The notes under the pieces are model-generated. The model was not told where the DNA came from. It did no database searches and saw only the letters and a list, made by a program, of their open reading frames with translations. Made by a program: the position numbers and the translations under genes. A stretch of 64,000 nucleotides of DNA from Pseudomaricurvus hydrocarbonicus. GTDB taxonomy: Bacteria; Pseudomonadota; Gammaproteobacteria; Pseudomonadales; Cellvibrionaceae. Position 1 is the stretch's first letter; every line of letters begins with the position of its first letter. The DNA lies in assembly GCF_011602365.1 (NCBI RefSeq), contig NZ_JAAONZ010000003.1, positions 62,001-126,000 on the forward strand. Direction: 5' to 3'. Below, one piece after another: positions 9,401 through 18,019 of the stretch.

Positions 9401-12400
9401 GTCCGGTGTCGTGCTGGCCGACCGGCAGTTCAATAATGTCTGGCTGGGCGATGCCTCGGATGCGGCCGGGCAGGCGCGTGGGGGTACCGGGTCGCTGGGT
9501 GTCGGGCTTGCGGAAACTCCACAGGTGAATGTTGATCAGCACCCGGGCAAAGTAGGCCATGAACGCCGCCATGTCCGCCAGGGCCGTGACTTGATCCTGC
9601 TGTTCTGTAATGCGGATCAGGGGTTTGTTGTAATGGGACAAAAAGCGGGAATCGAAGCGCAGATAGGGCGTTCTTTTTTTCGGTTGCCGGCGCCGGGGTT
9701 GCAGTCCGGGGAAGACATGGATGTACATGTCTTCAAACTGGCGCATGGGGTTCGCCGCGCGGGTGTAACTGATGGTTTTGCAGCCCTGAATGTTGACCCT
9801 GCTGGCCTGTTTATCAAACCCGGCCAGAGCGTCTGGCCAGCCCTGTGCCGGCCGCTCGACGCTGAGTTGATAGTCAAACAGGCGCACCTCGCCGCCGTGA
9901 GATGCGAGCGCCTTGATTTCGTGATATTTGCCGTTGGCGGTCTTTTTCAGGTTCTTCAGCGCCCGGCTGGCGGCGCGCAGCGGGTTGCGGGTATTGGCCG
10001 CTGCCGGTTTGATTTTCACGGGCAGGCGTTTTTGCCTTAACCATTCTTCCAGCGCTTGCCAGGCGTCGCGCAGCCCGCGGTTTCTGAGCCAGGGCCACAG
10101 GGTTCTCCGGATGCGTTGTGGGGCGCTGGAAGCTTGCCGTCCCATGATTTCCAGGGTGCCTTGTACGGGCGCCACAAACAGTGCGTGTTGAGTGAAGCGT
10201 TCGTCGCTGGCACCTTCGCGGATCAGGGTCTGCCACTGCCGGCGTTCAAAAATGCGCAGCTGGCTGACGGGCTCGTCGGGCTCGAGGGCGTTATTGACTC
10301 TGAGTGTGCGGTCGGTGCCGTGGACAAAGTCGAGCACCGGTTTGGGGGTGAAGCGCAGGGTAATGTCCACCATGCAATCGAGAGGTTGTGCGTGGTGGTC
10401 GGTGAGTGTCACGCGCCCGCTGATGCGCTCCGTAATTTCGACGGTTGTGGCTTTGGTCGGGGGGACAAACGACTTATCCGCAAACCGCGGGCGCGTGAAG
10501 GGCGGGGAAAGTGGCTCTGGTGAGTCTATCGCGGTTTTCGGTGCTGCCTTTGATGCTCGGATTGCGGGCTGCTGAGGATGGTCGGAGGACGGGGCGGCGT
10601 GGTGTGAGCGCTGGGCTGCAGCCTGTTGAGCAAGGTTGTCAGCGCCCTGCTCCGCCGTTCGGTCCGGCGCGGCTGTGACAAACCCCCAGTGGCGGCCAAG
10701 TTCACGCAAGGCGCGCAGGGATATCGCGGCAATGGTCAGCGCCGGATTAGCGCCTAACGCGCAGGGAATCATGGCGCCGTCGAGAACCACAAGGTTGTCG
10801 TACACCGCCCCCGGCTGGCTGAGATTGGCGGGGTTAAACACCCGGCCGAATTGATCCACTACTCCGCAGTCGGCGCTGTCGGCCATGCCGCAGCCACCGA
10901 GCGGATGCACGGTCAGTTGCGGTCCCTTGCCACCCCCCAATAAGTGCGCCATTGACTCTGGCAAAGGTCGCCAGGCGGGATTGCCCTGCGCCCGGCCGCC
11001 GATGGCCGACTTTTCGACCAGTGACTCCAGAACCTGGACTTGCTCGACGAACAGCGGGTTGTCCGGCAGCCCGGACCAGCGTACCCGGATGCTGCCGTCA
11101 CCGCTCATGTCCCGGGCGCCCTCGGATACCTGGTGGTTGATATTGTCTGAAGAACCTGTGCGGCTCGGCGGTTGGTCGGTGACCAGCTCCAGTGACCCCT
11201 GGCTGCCGTCGTCTCCCATGATGGCGTAGATGGCGGTACGATCGATTTTTTGGGCGTCCACATTGTAAGGGTCGTTCTCCGGCTGACCTTGCTGATGGGG
11301 CGAGGTATCCGTCGTCATCAGTGAGGCCAGGCTATCGGTGGTGGTGACCAGCTCTTCATACAGGCGCCGCAGGGCTCCGGGAACTGCCATTTCTTCAATC
11401 AGCAACGATTGCGGCGTGTCCCTCAGATCGATCACCCCGGTGATGGTGGGTCCGATATGACGGTTGCCCGGCTGATCATTTTCGTTGGCGATGGCGTGCA
11501 CGGGGTTGTGCTGATGGAACACCGTGGCCAGCATGTCGCCGTTAGACGAAAAGCTTTGTCCCAGTCGCCGGGACAGCGGAAATTGTGCCGACTGTGAGCG
11601 CAGCAGAATTTCGGTTGAGCCTAAACTGCCCGCGGCCAAAATCACTTTGGCGGCGGTGAGTTTGAGCGGCTTGCCCTGTTGTTTGCGCAACTTGGCTTTG
11701 GTGTGTGCCACCAGCAGAGTCCAGCCTGCCGGACTGTGATTTTGTGGCAGTGCTTGCGGGTTAGGTTCGCAAGGCAACAGCTTGAGCACCGTTGCCCCGG
11801 TATACAGTTCTACCCCTTGCTGCCAGGCCTGAACCAGCAAGTTGGTGTCCAGAGAATCCTTGGCATTGTGGTTGCAGCCGGTGGCGCAATCGCCGCACAG
11901 GTTACAGGCGTTCAGTTGAACCCCGCCGCTGTTGATTTTATCTTCCATCGCCACGGTGATGGCGGCGTCATAACTTGAAGTCGGGCACGTTGAGCAACCG
12001 CTGGGGGAGGTTTTTTTTCCGTGCGTGGTTCGGTCCGTGGCGAGCAGGTGCAATTGACGGTGCTTGGCGAGCGGCTGTTGCTGGTGGGCCTGGTGGCGGG
12101 CGATGGTGTTGTCGCCGCTATCATCACTAGCCCCAAGCAAACGTTTGGCTTGCGGGTAATACCGGGCGAACAGTTCCTGTTCGGGGTGGTTCCTGAGTGC
12201 TGTTGGCCAGCGGTCATTGAAAACCTCAGGTTTGGGCTCAATCATCACCCCCGCATTAATCAGGGAGCCACCGCCCAGACCGTTGGCCAACACCGTATTG
12301 AGGTGAGGGCTGATGCGGATGTCGAACAGCCCGTCGCGATTGCCGGAAGGGGTGGCTTTATCGGGGGTGCTGAAGCGAACGTGTTCCGGCAGATCTGCCA

Positions 12401-12686
12401 TGCGTGAAGGAAACATGCCGGCTAAATACTCATTGCCCCGCTCCAGGACACAGATTTTTAAGGGCCGGTTTGGTTTTGCCTGCTGTTGCCGTGCCTGCTG
12501 GAGGTCGTTGGCGGTTTGCCGCAATCCCGCCAGTTGCGACGCGGCAATGGCGCCGCCATAGCCACTGCCGACGATGACGATGTCGAAGTGAAACGGGTCA
12601 TCCTGAGCGGACGGGCTTGCGGTTTTTATTTTGGAGACAAGTGTCTCAAATCCTTGCGATATCCAGTCACTGGCACGGCGTTGCAT
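6435..12686 (-). CDS. giant fusion: GMC oxidoreductase + alpha/beta hydrolase + PhoD-like phosphatase
   Basis: A single 2083-residue frame carries three enzyme modules. (1) Residues about 33-690 are a GMC/cholesterol-oxidase-like flavoprotein: FAD motif GSGYGG (40-45), a Cys cluster CNLCGDCATGC near 260 and HPLGGCGM near 593. (2) After a beta-rich linker (about 740-1090) comes an alpha/beta hydrolase: oxyanion HGYSASG near 1120 and nucleophile elbow AHCMGS near 1198, with Cys where Ser is usual. (3) Residues about 1640-2083 are a PhoD-like metallophosphoesterase: AGDQVY near 1728, DDHEL near 1775 and SGDEHLSS near 1955. There is no signal peptide. The alcohol, ester and phosphate chemistry suggests processing of a lipid or sterol-like compound (inference). 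AGGGA precedes the ATG. Confidence 0.9.
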   Translation of the reverse strand: MQRRASDWISQGFETLVSKIKTASPSAQDDPFHFDIVIVGSGYGGAIAASQLAGLRQTANDLQQARQQQAKPNRPLKICVLERGNEYLAGMFPSRMADLPEHVRFSTPDKATPSGNRDGLFDIRISPHLNTVLANGLGGGSLINAGVMIEPKPEVFNDRWPTALRNHPEQELFARYYPQAKRLLGASDDSGDNTIARHQAHQQQPLAKHRQLHLLATDRTTHGKKTSPSGCSTCPTSSYDAAITVAMEDKINSGGVQLNACNLCGDCATGCNHNAKDSLDTNLLVQAWQQGVELYTGATVLKLLPCEPNPQALPQNHSPAGWTLLVAHTKAKLRKQQGKPLKLTAAKVILAAGSLGSTEILLRSQSAQFPLSRRLGQSFSSNGDMLATVFHQHNPVHAIANENDQPGNRHIGPTITGVIDLRDTPQSLLIEEMAVPGALRRLYEELVTTTDSLASLMTTDTSPHQQGQPENDPYNVDAQKIDRTAIYAIMGDDGSQGSLELVTDQPPSRTGSSDNINHQVSEGARDMSGDGSIRVRWSGLPDNPLFVEQVQVLESLVEKSAIGGRAQGNPAWRPLPESMAHLLGGGKGPQLTVHPLGGCGMADSADCGVVDQFGRVFNPANLSQPGAVYDNLVVLDGAMIPCALGANPALTIAAISLRALRELGRHWGFVTAAPDRTAEQGADNLAQQAAAQRSHHAAPSSDHPQQPAIRASKAAPKTAIDSPEPLSPPFTRPRFADKSFVPPTKATTVEITERISGRVTLTDHHAQPLDCMVDITLRFTPKPVLDFVHGTDRTLRVNNALEPDEPVSQLRIFERRQWQTLIREGASDERFTQHALFVAPVQGTLEIMGRQASSAPQRIRRTLWPWLRNRGLRDAWQALEEWLRQKRLPVKIKPAAANTRNPLRAASRALKNLKKTANGKYHEIKALASHGGEVRLFDYQLSVERPAQGWPDALAGFDKQASRVNIQGCKTISYTRAANPMRQFEDMYIHVFPGLQPRRRQPKKRTPYLRFDSRFLSHYNKPLIRITEQQDQVTALADMAAFMAYFARVLINIHLWSFRKPDTQRPGTPTRLPGRIRGIAQPDIIELPVGQHDTGLAVELPVKVRLTRYPQPHSSAPPVLLIHGYSASGNTYTHPSIDPNLTHYLWMKGRDVWVVDLRTSSGMPTAMLPWSFEDVAFADIPVAIDHICQTTQQEKVDVVAHCMGSAMFSMAVLAPPENDAPFFRERQLLPQRIGKAVLSQVGPRVVFSPENIFRAYGLSYVQQLMPFVFYAFKRSDAPGTAEQLLDRLLSALPYPDGEFDLENPGLPWAKTPFVGTRHRMDGLYGRTFSLANLSRKTLDSIDDLFGPLSMVTLSQVIRFAIHERVTNKHGENEFVTHERLKQFWTFPTLSVHGDENGLADISTLGRMTETMHKAGCDYRTEVLAGFGHQDALIGKGVRANFDKIHRFLQQGPPPSTAPAPHEPEAQHYQLHLPFSGPVIGAIQAGESNTLPVSLGFSSQKMNPEFVLFIAVKYHRQGLRLASSVHGPTLSLNLMRENLCVKFASPHQDRWLKTELPVTPTFEQADGILSLLLDDLDLDSNQALYGQLYDAVLPDNLLDIIDLPSIASDPQHRALSDYLQQHLLSDNFARALNNVLQQPLTELENAIVELPSPPAGPGLGEQTPTTQFVLAACQYAPGMLDRKVAYRAYRRLSARLDACGASATAQTPQSQVTASGTSTELKPQFIVLAGDQVYTDASAGLFDPIDRYDRFTATYHKWLHQRPVKSVLRRLPSFMMLDDHELKNDWDQSESELGEKALLADGKRAYLNFQRNLHQTPNIQDLEKTPLWYTFTQQGLDFFMVDSRTERQGRKISARDNERPEKAIADLNSAQLMSDEQLRALKDWLLNAPGDGRPRFILSPSMLLPRRLRSTAGTTASGAHPGSIHSDAWDGYPSTLHDLLHFIAEHNLTNLVFLSGDEHLSSTVDIDLTHAGHNTRTRVHSIHSSGLYSPFTFVNSTPDLFAGHESFQVPGDSDLQCEVKTRFYPGDGFALLTVAQENQRWVLQCEFDRVPDRADEASTTEAASGENRLRQRWEMVREQSLSTS

Positions 12687-12914
12687 GCGATAATCATCCC
12701 TAACTAATGTGATGGTGTTTTATGGCGACAGCGTTACCCTACGCGCTGTCTTGTCGTTGTGAAACATGGCAACACAATCCCGCTGCGTTGTGAGTCTCCA
12801 GATGTTTTGTCGGACATGCTCTGAGCAACGTCCACGTCATTCGGTTCCGGTTGAGCCCGCTATTGCACCCGGCCGTTTAAAGCCACAGCTTGTGTTAACG
12901 GCAGACAAACTCGA

Positions 12915-14675
12915 TTAACGCGGTTCCAGCAGCGCCTCAAGCTCGCAGGCTTCCGCAATGGCGGCTTCCAGGTCATCCACCAGAACCGGCTTGTGCAAGA
13001 GTGGAATGCTGGCATCCTCGGCTTCCCTTAAACGTTCCGGGGCGGTATCGCCGCTGATGAGAATGGCCGGTATGTTTCGATAGAGCTCGCGAATCGTACG
13101 AATGGTCAAAATGCCGTTATCCTCGCCACGCAAGCGGAAGTCGGCCAGCACAATGTCCGGACGTTCGGCTTTGGCCTGACTCAAGGCATCGAGTGTGCCT
13201 TCGGCAAGCAAGACCTTGCAGCCCATGCTTTCCAGTAGGGCTTTCATTCCCAGGCCCACTTCATGTTCATCGTCGATCACGAGGGCACACAGGCTATCCC
13301 AGGAGAGGTTGTTGACGGTGGGTCGCTGGGTTTGCGGCATGACACTGGAAGCGGGCAGGCACATGGTGAAAACGGTACCGGAACCAATCATTGAATCCAT
13401 GGACAGGTCCAGCTCGAGCAGGTCGGCGAGGCGTTTCACAATGGCCAGTCCTAAACCCAGGCCTTTGGTGTGGTCGCGCTCGGGGTTGTGGAGTTGATAA
13501 AACTCCTCAAACACGTGGTCCTGCTCTTCAAGCGGTATGCCGCGGCCGGAATCTTTGATGGTCAATACCACCTTGTTGTACTTGTGTTCAACGCACAATT
13601 CAATGCGGCCCCGCTCGGTGTACTTGATGGCGTTGGCCAGCAGGTTGCGGACAATACGTTCCAGCAAGATTTCATCGGTGTTGACGAAAGCATCGGCGGC
13701 ACAGTCGAGCCAGACTTTGAGTCCTTTGTTAATGGCGGCGGGCATAAACTCGTCCTGCAGACGCTCGACCATTAAGCGCAGATTAAAAGGCGCCTTGGTG
13801 GCCTGAACGATGCCGGCGTCCAATTTGGAAATATCGAGTAAGGAGTCCAGTCGCGACGCGAGGGACTGTAATGCGATGTCCATGTGACCCGCGATCTCAC
13901 GGCTCTGCTCATCCAGTGGGCGCTTGGTCAGGGCACCGCCAAACAGCGACAGCGCATGAATCGGCTGGCGCAGATCGTGGCTGGCGGAGGCGAGGAAACG
14001 GGTTTTGGCCCGACTGGCGCTCTCAGCTTCCTGCAAGGCCCCCTTCAGCTTTTCGTTCATGTCGGTCTGACGTTGCCGTATCGCAAAGGATTCTTCAAAC
14101 AGGCCGTAGGTGTCGCGGGATAAAACGACCATGATGGCCGATGACCAAAACACCATGACGGCCACGGCAAAGCCGATAAAGTTACTGCTGTCGTCGAGGG
14201 TATAAAATGTCCACAGACCCACCGTCGGCAACAAGGTCGGGATTAAATACGCCAGGGATATGGGCAAAAAGCCGGCGGTGGTCACCACGCTGATGGAGCC
14301 AATGCCGGTGAGAATCATGGTTTGTACCGCACGTTCCAGATCTGTGAGGTAAGGAAACGCCACCAGCGAGAGCCCGTGGACGATACCATTGACGATGCTC
14401 AGTGAAATCGCAGCGCGCATGCGCACACTTTCAGGGTACTGCGTGAGTGTGGGGAGCTTGATTAGAATGGCGGAGCGCCCAAACAGTACGAAGGCGCACA
14501 GGCAAAGCCATCCCCCCCAGATCCAGGGCGACATGTGGGAGGATGCAAAAAAAGCAATGACCCCAAGCGAAGCCAGTGTCGGCACTGGCCCCATCCAGCC
14601 TTGGCGGGCGAGCAGCTTGAGTAACTCGGACTCAATGCTCGCGGAAGGGGATAGTGTATGTTTCAAGGCAGCCAT
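12915..14675 (-). CDS. hybrid sensor histidine kinase / response regulator
   Basis: The N-terminal part has about six membrane segments (residues about 25-190), followed by HisKA with phospho-acceptor motif ASHDLRQP. The HATPase domain has LLANAIKYT, DSGRGIP and the glycine-rich GLGLGLAIVKRL, and the C-terminal receiver has acidic ALVIDDE, phospho-Asp in LADFRL and Lys in LHKPV. It likely autophosphorylates in response to a membrane signal and passes the phosphate to its own receiver. No output domain or partner regulator is adjacent. The frame is open upstream to a GTG at 14846, with an ATG at 14720; none has a strong Shine-Dalgarno, so the 586-residue start is a choice of best fit. Confidence 0.88.
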   Translation of the reverse strand: MAALKHTLSPSASIESELLKLLARQGWMGPVPTLASLGVIAFFASSHMSPWIWGGWLCLCAFVLFGRSAILIKLPTLTQYPESVRMRAAISLSIVNGIVHGLSLVAFPYLTDLERAVQTMILTGIGSISVVTTAGFLPISLAYLIPTLLPTVGLWTFYTLDDSSNFIGFAVAVMVFWSSAIMVVLSRDTYGLFEESFAIRQRQTDMNEKLKGALQEAESASRAKTRFLASASHDLRQPIHALSLFGGALTKRPLDEQSREIAGHMDIALQSLASRLDSLLDISKLDAGIVQATKAPFNLRLMVERLQDEFMPAAINKGLKVWLDCAADAFVNTDEILLERIVRNLLANAIKYTERGRIELCVEHKYNKVVLTIKDSGRGIPLEEQDHVFEEFYQLHNPERDHTKGLGLGLAIVKRLADLLELDLSMDSMIGSGTVFTMCLPASSVMPQTQRPTVNNLSWDSLCALVIDDEHEVGLGMKALLESMGCKVLLAEGTLDALSQAKAERPDIVLADFRLRGEDNGILTIRTIRELYRNIPAILISGDTAPERLREAEDASIPLLHKPVLVDDLEAAIAEACELEALLEPR

Positions 14676-15128
14676 TGCTCTACGTCCATGTTGTCGCGTT
14701 TGTTGTGGGGTCTCACCCATGAGATCCGTGGCCAAATTGTCAGCTCCGGGGTTCCGGAACCACCGGTAAAAAGATAAACGCCTAGTGTTCAACCTTTCGG
14801 CTGAAATTGCAATGGGCGTTACCCGATCCAAATAGGTTCTGATCACATTTCGGCTCGGGATCTGACCGTGTCCTGACGATCGATGGTCACTGGCGATTAC
14901 CGGTCTGGTCGCATCGGGGCGGGCGTGTCATAAAAATGCTTTCTATGCTAATCAGCGTCGGCACGGTGTCGTGATTTTTTTGCAGCAACTCATTCATCGT
15001 TGTAACTGGTTGAAATCTGTACGTTTTTCTTGAGGCGACGGCTGGCGTGAGTCACAGGGAGTTATCCACACTTTGTTAGACCAGTGATCCAAGTTATCTG
15101 TGGGTATAACCACCGAGGACTCCGCCGG
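14676..15128. other. intergenic or uncertain upstream region of the histidine kinase
   Basis: About 450 bases upstream of the chosen kinase start, up to the rlmG stop. It may include an N-terminal extension of the kinase. The only distinct signal is a perfect DnaA-box word at 15062-15070. Confidence 0.4.
15062..15070 (+). promoter_or_regulatory. DnaA box (perfect TTATCCACA)
   Basis: Exact match to the consensus 9-mer, in noncoding DNA just downstream of rlmG. It is the first of four exact copies in this 1.75-kb stretch. Confidence 0.55.
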
Positions 15129-16439
15129 TTATCGTTTCACACTTCGCAGGACGACAAACTTTCGATTGGACGCAACGGTCTGACAGTGTCCGAACAGTCG
15201 CTTGAGCTTGAGATGGTAGTCCAGATGCCGATTGCCGATGACCCAAAACTCCCCGCCCCGTCGCAACACCCGGCGAGCATCGTTGAACATTTGCCAGGCG
15301 ATGTGATCGCCCACCACAGACTGTTGGTGAAAAGGCGGGTTGTTCAGTATCAGGTCGGCGCTGCCATCGCTGCGGTGATGCAGGCTGTTGCCCACGGTAA
15401 ACTGCAGATCACCACTGCCGGGCTGTGTGGGTTGGTCGGTCGCGGTGCATTCGGGTGTGGATAAGGGACACTCGGGTGTGGATAAAACCGTCTTCTGTGG
15501 GGGTAAATAGCCGCAGGCCTGCGCAGCCGCAACATTCAGGCGGGCGCTTTCGATGGCCATGAACGACTCATCCACAAAGTCAATGTTTGCTTCGGCGTTC
15601 ACATGCTTGGCCGTGATGCCCAGTACGCCATTGCCGCAGCCCAGGTCAATAATGTCGACAGCGTTGCCGGCCAGCGCTGCGGGCAAGTGTTGCAAAAAGA
15701 AGCGGCTGCCAATGTCGAGGCTACTGCGGGAAAACACGTTGGCGTGGTTGAGGATCGCAAACGGAAATTCCTCGGTGGAAAACTCGCTGGGGTAAGGGGA
15801 TTTGCCCTGCCAGTGCTGTGGTTGAGGCTGACAGAAAATCAGCCGTGCTTTCTTTTGGGCCAGGGACGTGGTGGTGGTGCCGAGGATCTTTTCAAACAGT
15901 GCCAGCGTACTGTTGTGAATGTTTTTGGTCATTGCCGCGCCCACAATGGTGGTGCCGGGGCCAATCACTTGCCGCAGGTGATAGAGCTGGTCTTCCAGCA
16001 GCGCCAGGGTTTTGGGGATTTTAATCACCACCAGATCCATCACACGGTCAGGCCATTGCAGGCTGGTCAGCGGCTGCCAGTGGCCGTCAACGGGTGGCTG
16101 TTCGCGCTCAGCCGGGGATAATTGATGAGTCAGGTGGGCGCTGTCATTGTGCAAACGGTTTTGCGAGCAGCCTTGCTGGGCGAGGTAGGAATCCGTTTGG
16201 GACCAGCGTGGCCACGGCGTTAAGGCGATGGATAGGGCCCCAAAGCTGTCGTTTAAGATCAGTGTGGCGGGGGGCTGGTGACGCTCTTTCTGCCAGTCAA
16301 ACAGCCATTGCAGCAGATATTCGTCAGCGGCGTCCCAGGCGCGCAGCGGTTGCTGCTTGCCTTTCGGGGTGGCGGGCTTGGGGTAACGTTCCAGACGGAA
16401 GCTGCCAAAGGGCGTCTTGAGCTGTGTGTGACTGGGCAT
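15129..16439 (-). CDS. rlmG: 23S rRNA (guanine-1835-N2)-methyltransferase
   Basis: S-adenosylmethionine-dependent methyltransferase for G1835 of 23S rRNA. An N-terminal RlmG-specific domain (MPSHTQLKTPFGSFRLERYP) is followed by the Rossmann fold with DLGCGNGVLGI, the acidic loop VDES and the catalytic NPPFH motif. At 436 residues it is longer than E. coli RlmG (378). Part of the excess is an insertion after AQACGYLPPQ carrying a duplicated STPEC segment. That duplication is encoded by the two DnaA-box-containing repeats at 15456-15485, so the insert looks like repeat expansion inside the gene. The Shine-Dalgarno is weak. Confidence 0.92.
   Translation of the reverse strand: MPSHTQLKTPFGSFRLERYPKPATPKGKQQPLRAWDAADEYLLQWLFDWQKERHQPPATLILNDSFGALSIALTPWPRWSQTDSYLAQQGCSQNRLHNDSAHLTHQLSPAEREQPPVDGHWQPLTSLQWPDRVMDLVVIKIPKTLALLEDQLYHLRQVIGPGTTIVGAAMTKNIHNSTLALFEKILGTTTTSLAQKKARLIFCQPQPQHWQGKSPYPSEFSTEEFPFAILNHANVFSRSSLDIGSRFFLQHLPAALAGNAVDIIDLGCGNGVLGITAKHVNAEANIDFVDESFMAIESARLNVAAAQACGYLPPQKTVLSTPECPLSTPECTATDQPTQPGSGDLQFTVGNSLHHRSDGSADLILNNPPFHQQSVVGDHIAWQMFNDARRVLRRGGEFWVIGNRHLDYHLKLKRLFGHCQTVASNRKFVVLRSVKR
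15456..15485 (-). promoter_or_regulatory. two perfect DnaA boxes within rlmG
   Basis: TGTGGATAA, the complement of TTATCCACA, occurs at 15456-15464 and 15477-15485. Both lie inside a 21-base direct repeat in the variable insert of rlmG. Confidence 0.5.
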
Positions 16440-16511
16440 TGAATGATCCGTGTGTCGCGGTGAAAGGAGGCCGGCGGTTGGCGCCGCTATTATACGGCTC
16501 GCGGCGCACTT

Positions 16512-16595
16512 TGTCGGTTAAGGTCTTACCAATGTCGGTTAAGGTCTTACCAATGTCGGTTAAGGTCGTAAAAATGTCGATTTGGGTGATGAAAA
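16512..16595. repeat. 21-bp tandem repeat, about four copies
   Basis: Copies begin at 16512, 16533, 16554 and 16575, each starting TGTCGGTTAAGG or a variant. The first two are identical, the third differs near its end and the fourth is degenerate. The repeat lies upstream of rlmG. Confidence 0.9.
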
Positions 16596-16795
16596 TGCCG
16601 GTGTAGCTGGCAAGTGCAGGGGGCAGCTGGCGCTGCAGCCATGATCATTCCCCGGGACCGCGCCCCTCCGGACCGCCCTGAGTCCGTGAGGTGAGGGGGA
16701 TGCGCGCCATGGCGCTCAATATTTTACCTTATTTTTCAGTTGGTTACAGATTGCACAGTTTTCGCCAGCCCCCGACAACCGTGACTGCCAGGGGC

Positions 16796-17007
16796 TTATC
16801 CACAGCTTGTGCGCGGGCTTGCTCAGGATAACTGTGGGTTAATATCGGTTAGCGCCTGGGTTCCTTGATGTGGCCGGCACCGGTGGCTTGCTGTGGATTA
16901 AAAGCGCGCACGGTGGATGAACCGGGTGACTTCGCAGAGAGCTGTGGATTAAAGCCCTGCCTGTGGATTAAAAATACGGCTGTGGATCAAAACCCAGCTG
17001 TGGATTA
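16796..17007. promoter_or_regulatory. cluster of DnaA-box-like 9-mers
   Basis: A perfect TTATCCACA lies at 16796-16804. Near-consensus TGTGGATTA or TGTGGATCA words follow at 16892, 16943, 16962, 16981 and 16999. The last four are spaced 19, 19 and 18 bases apart, close to two helical turns. Confidence 0.5.
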
Positions 17008-17110
17008 AACCCCCCGCGGGGGTTGGCGTCTGAGGTTGGTGGGCTGTGAGTAAAGCCGATGCAACCCCGCGAAGAAAAACAGTGGCCAGGATTCCCGTGT
17101 GGGTAAAGGC

Positions 17111-18019
17111 TTAAGGTTGGGGCAGGGCCTGCTGCAGCAGATCGGTTAAGGCTTTTAAGGCTTTGCCTTTATGGCTGACTTTCCAGGCCAGAAAGGATTC
17201 GTTGGCGGGGTGGGGCTCCGGATAAAGCCGCAGTTCAACCAGTTTGCCGGCTTTCAACAGCGGGGCGATGCGACTGAGAGGCAGATGGCCAATGCCGATA
17301 CCGCTGCAAATCGCGGCTTGTTTTTGATCCATGTTCTGAACATACAGTCGCTGTTTGCCATCTGCCAGTCCGGCTGTGCGGGCCACGTTGGTCGCGGTGG
17401 TGTCGTGTGTGATGACTCGGCGGGCGGTGTGGATAACTTGCTTGAGTGTCTCCGGGTCAGAGGCAGACGCGGCTAAGGGGTGCGTGTTGGCGACCACCGG
17501 AATCATGTCGTTCAGCCCCAGGGGGACGGTGCGAAACCCTTTTTGGGTGGGCGCCGGGCCTGGGGAGCCAATGATCAAGTCTGCCCGCCCGTGTTCCAGA
17601 GCGTCCCAGCCACCCCCCAGGACACATTCGGTGATGTCCAGTTCAATGCCGGGGTGACGCAGCAGAAACTCGTTGAGCTGCGCAAATAATTTGGGGTAAT
17701 CCATGATGGATTCAATGGCGATGGCCAGCCGGGGCTCCCAGCCGGTAGCAAGTTCCTTGGTGCGGTCGGCGAGGATGGCGGTAGCATTGAGGATATCCCG
17801 GCCTTCGGTCAGCAGCAGTTCCCCTGCCGGGGTGAGCACGGAGCGCCGGCCCTGGCGTTGAAACAACGTAACCTCCAGCTGCTCCTCCAGCTTTTGTACG
17901 GTGTAAGACAGGGCTGACGTCGCTTTGTTGAGCTCCTCGGCGGCTTTGGCAAAGCTGCCGCGGCGCTCAATGGCATCCAGCACGTCCAGGGCTTCCAGGG
18001 TAATGGGGTTTCTGCTCAT
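17111..18019 (-). CDS. LysR-family transcriptional regulator
   Basis: A 302-residue LysR protein. The N-terminal winged helix-turn-helix is SFAKAAEELNKATSALSYTV followed by QKLEEQLEVTLFQRQGRR. The C-terminal effector domain runs from about residue 90 (RLAIAIESIMDYPKLFAQLNEFL). It is transcribed away from azoR and shares its 180-base upstream region, the usual arrangement for a LysR protein controlling its neighbour. It therefore probably regulates azoR in response to a quinone or other electrophile (inference). AGGG lies just before the ATG. Confidence 0.93.
   Translation of the reverse strand: MSRNPITLEALDVLDAIERRGSFAKAAEELNKATSALSYTVQKLEEQLEVTLFQRQGRRSVLTPAGELLLTEGRDILNATAILADRTKELATGWEPRLAIAIESIMDYPKLFAQLNEFLLRHPGIELDITECVLGGGWDALEHGRADLIIGSPGPAPTQKGFRTVPLGLNDMIPVVANTHPLAASASDPETLKQVIHTARRVITHDTTATNVARTAGLADGKQRLYVQNMDQKQAAICSGIGIGHLPLSRIAPLLKAGKLVELRLYPEPHPANESFLAWKVSHKGKALKALTDLLQQALPQP

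Larger units (their letters stand above)
16440..17110. other. repeat-rich intergenic region between rlmG and the LysR gene
   Basis: 671 bases with no credible gene. It contains a 21-bp tandem repeat near rlmG and a DnaA-box-like cluster near the LysR end, both listed separately. A 60-codon open frame across the 21-bp repeat is judged spurious. Confidence 0.6.

Noticed and set aside
8994-10040. A 348-residue plus-strand open frame
   Set aside because: Antisense to the giant fusion gene and without recognisable features.
16424-16606. Small open frame with MSVKVLP heptad repeats
   Set aside because: The repeat is a 21-bp DNA minisatellite. The frame has no Shine-Dalgarno and overlaps the rlmG start on the other strand.
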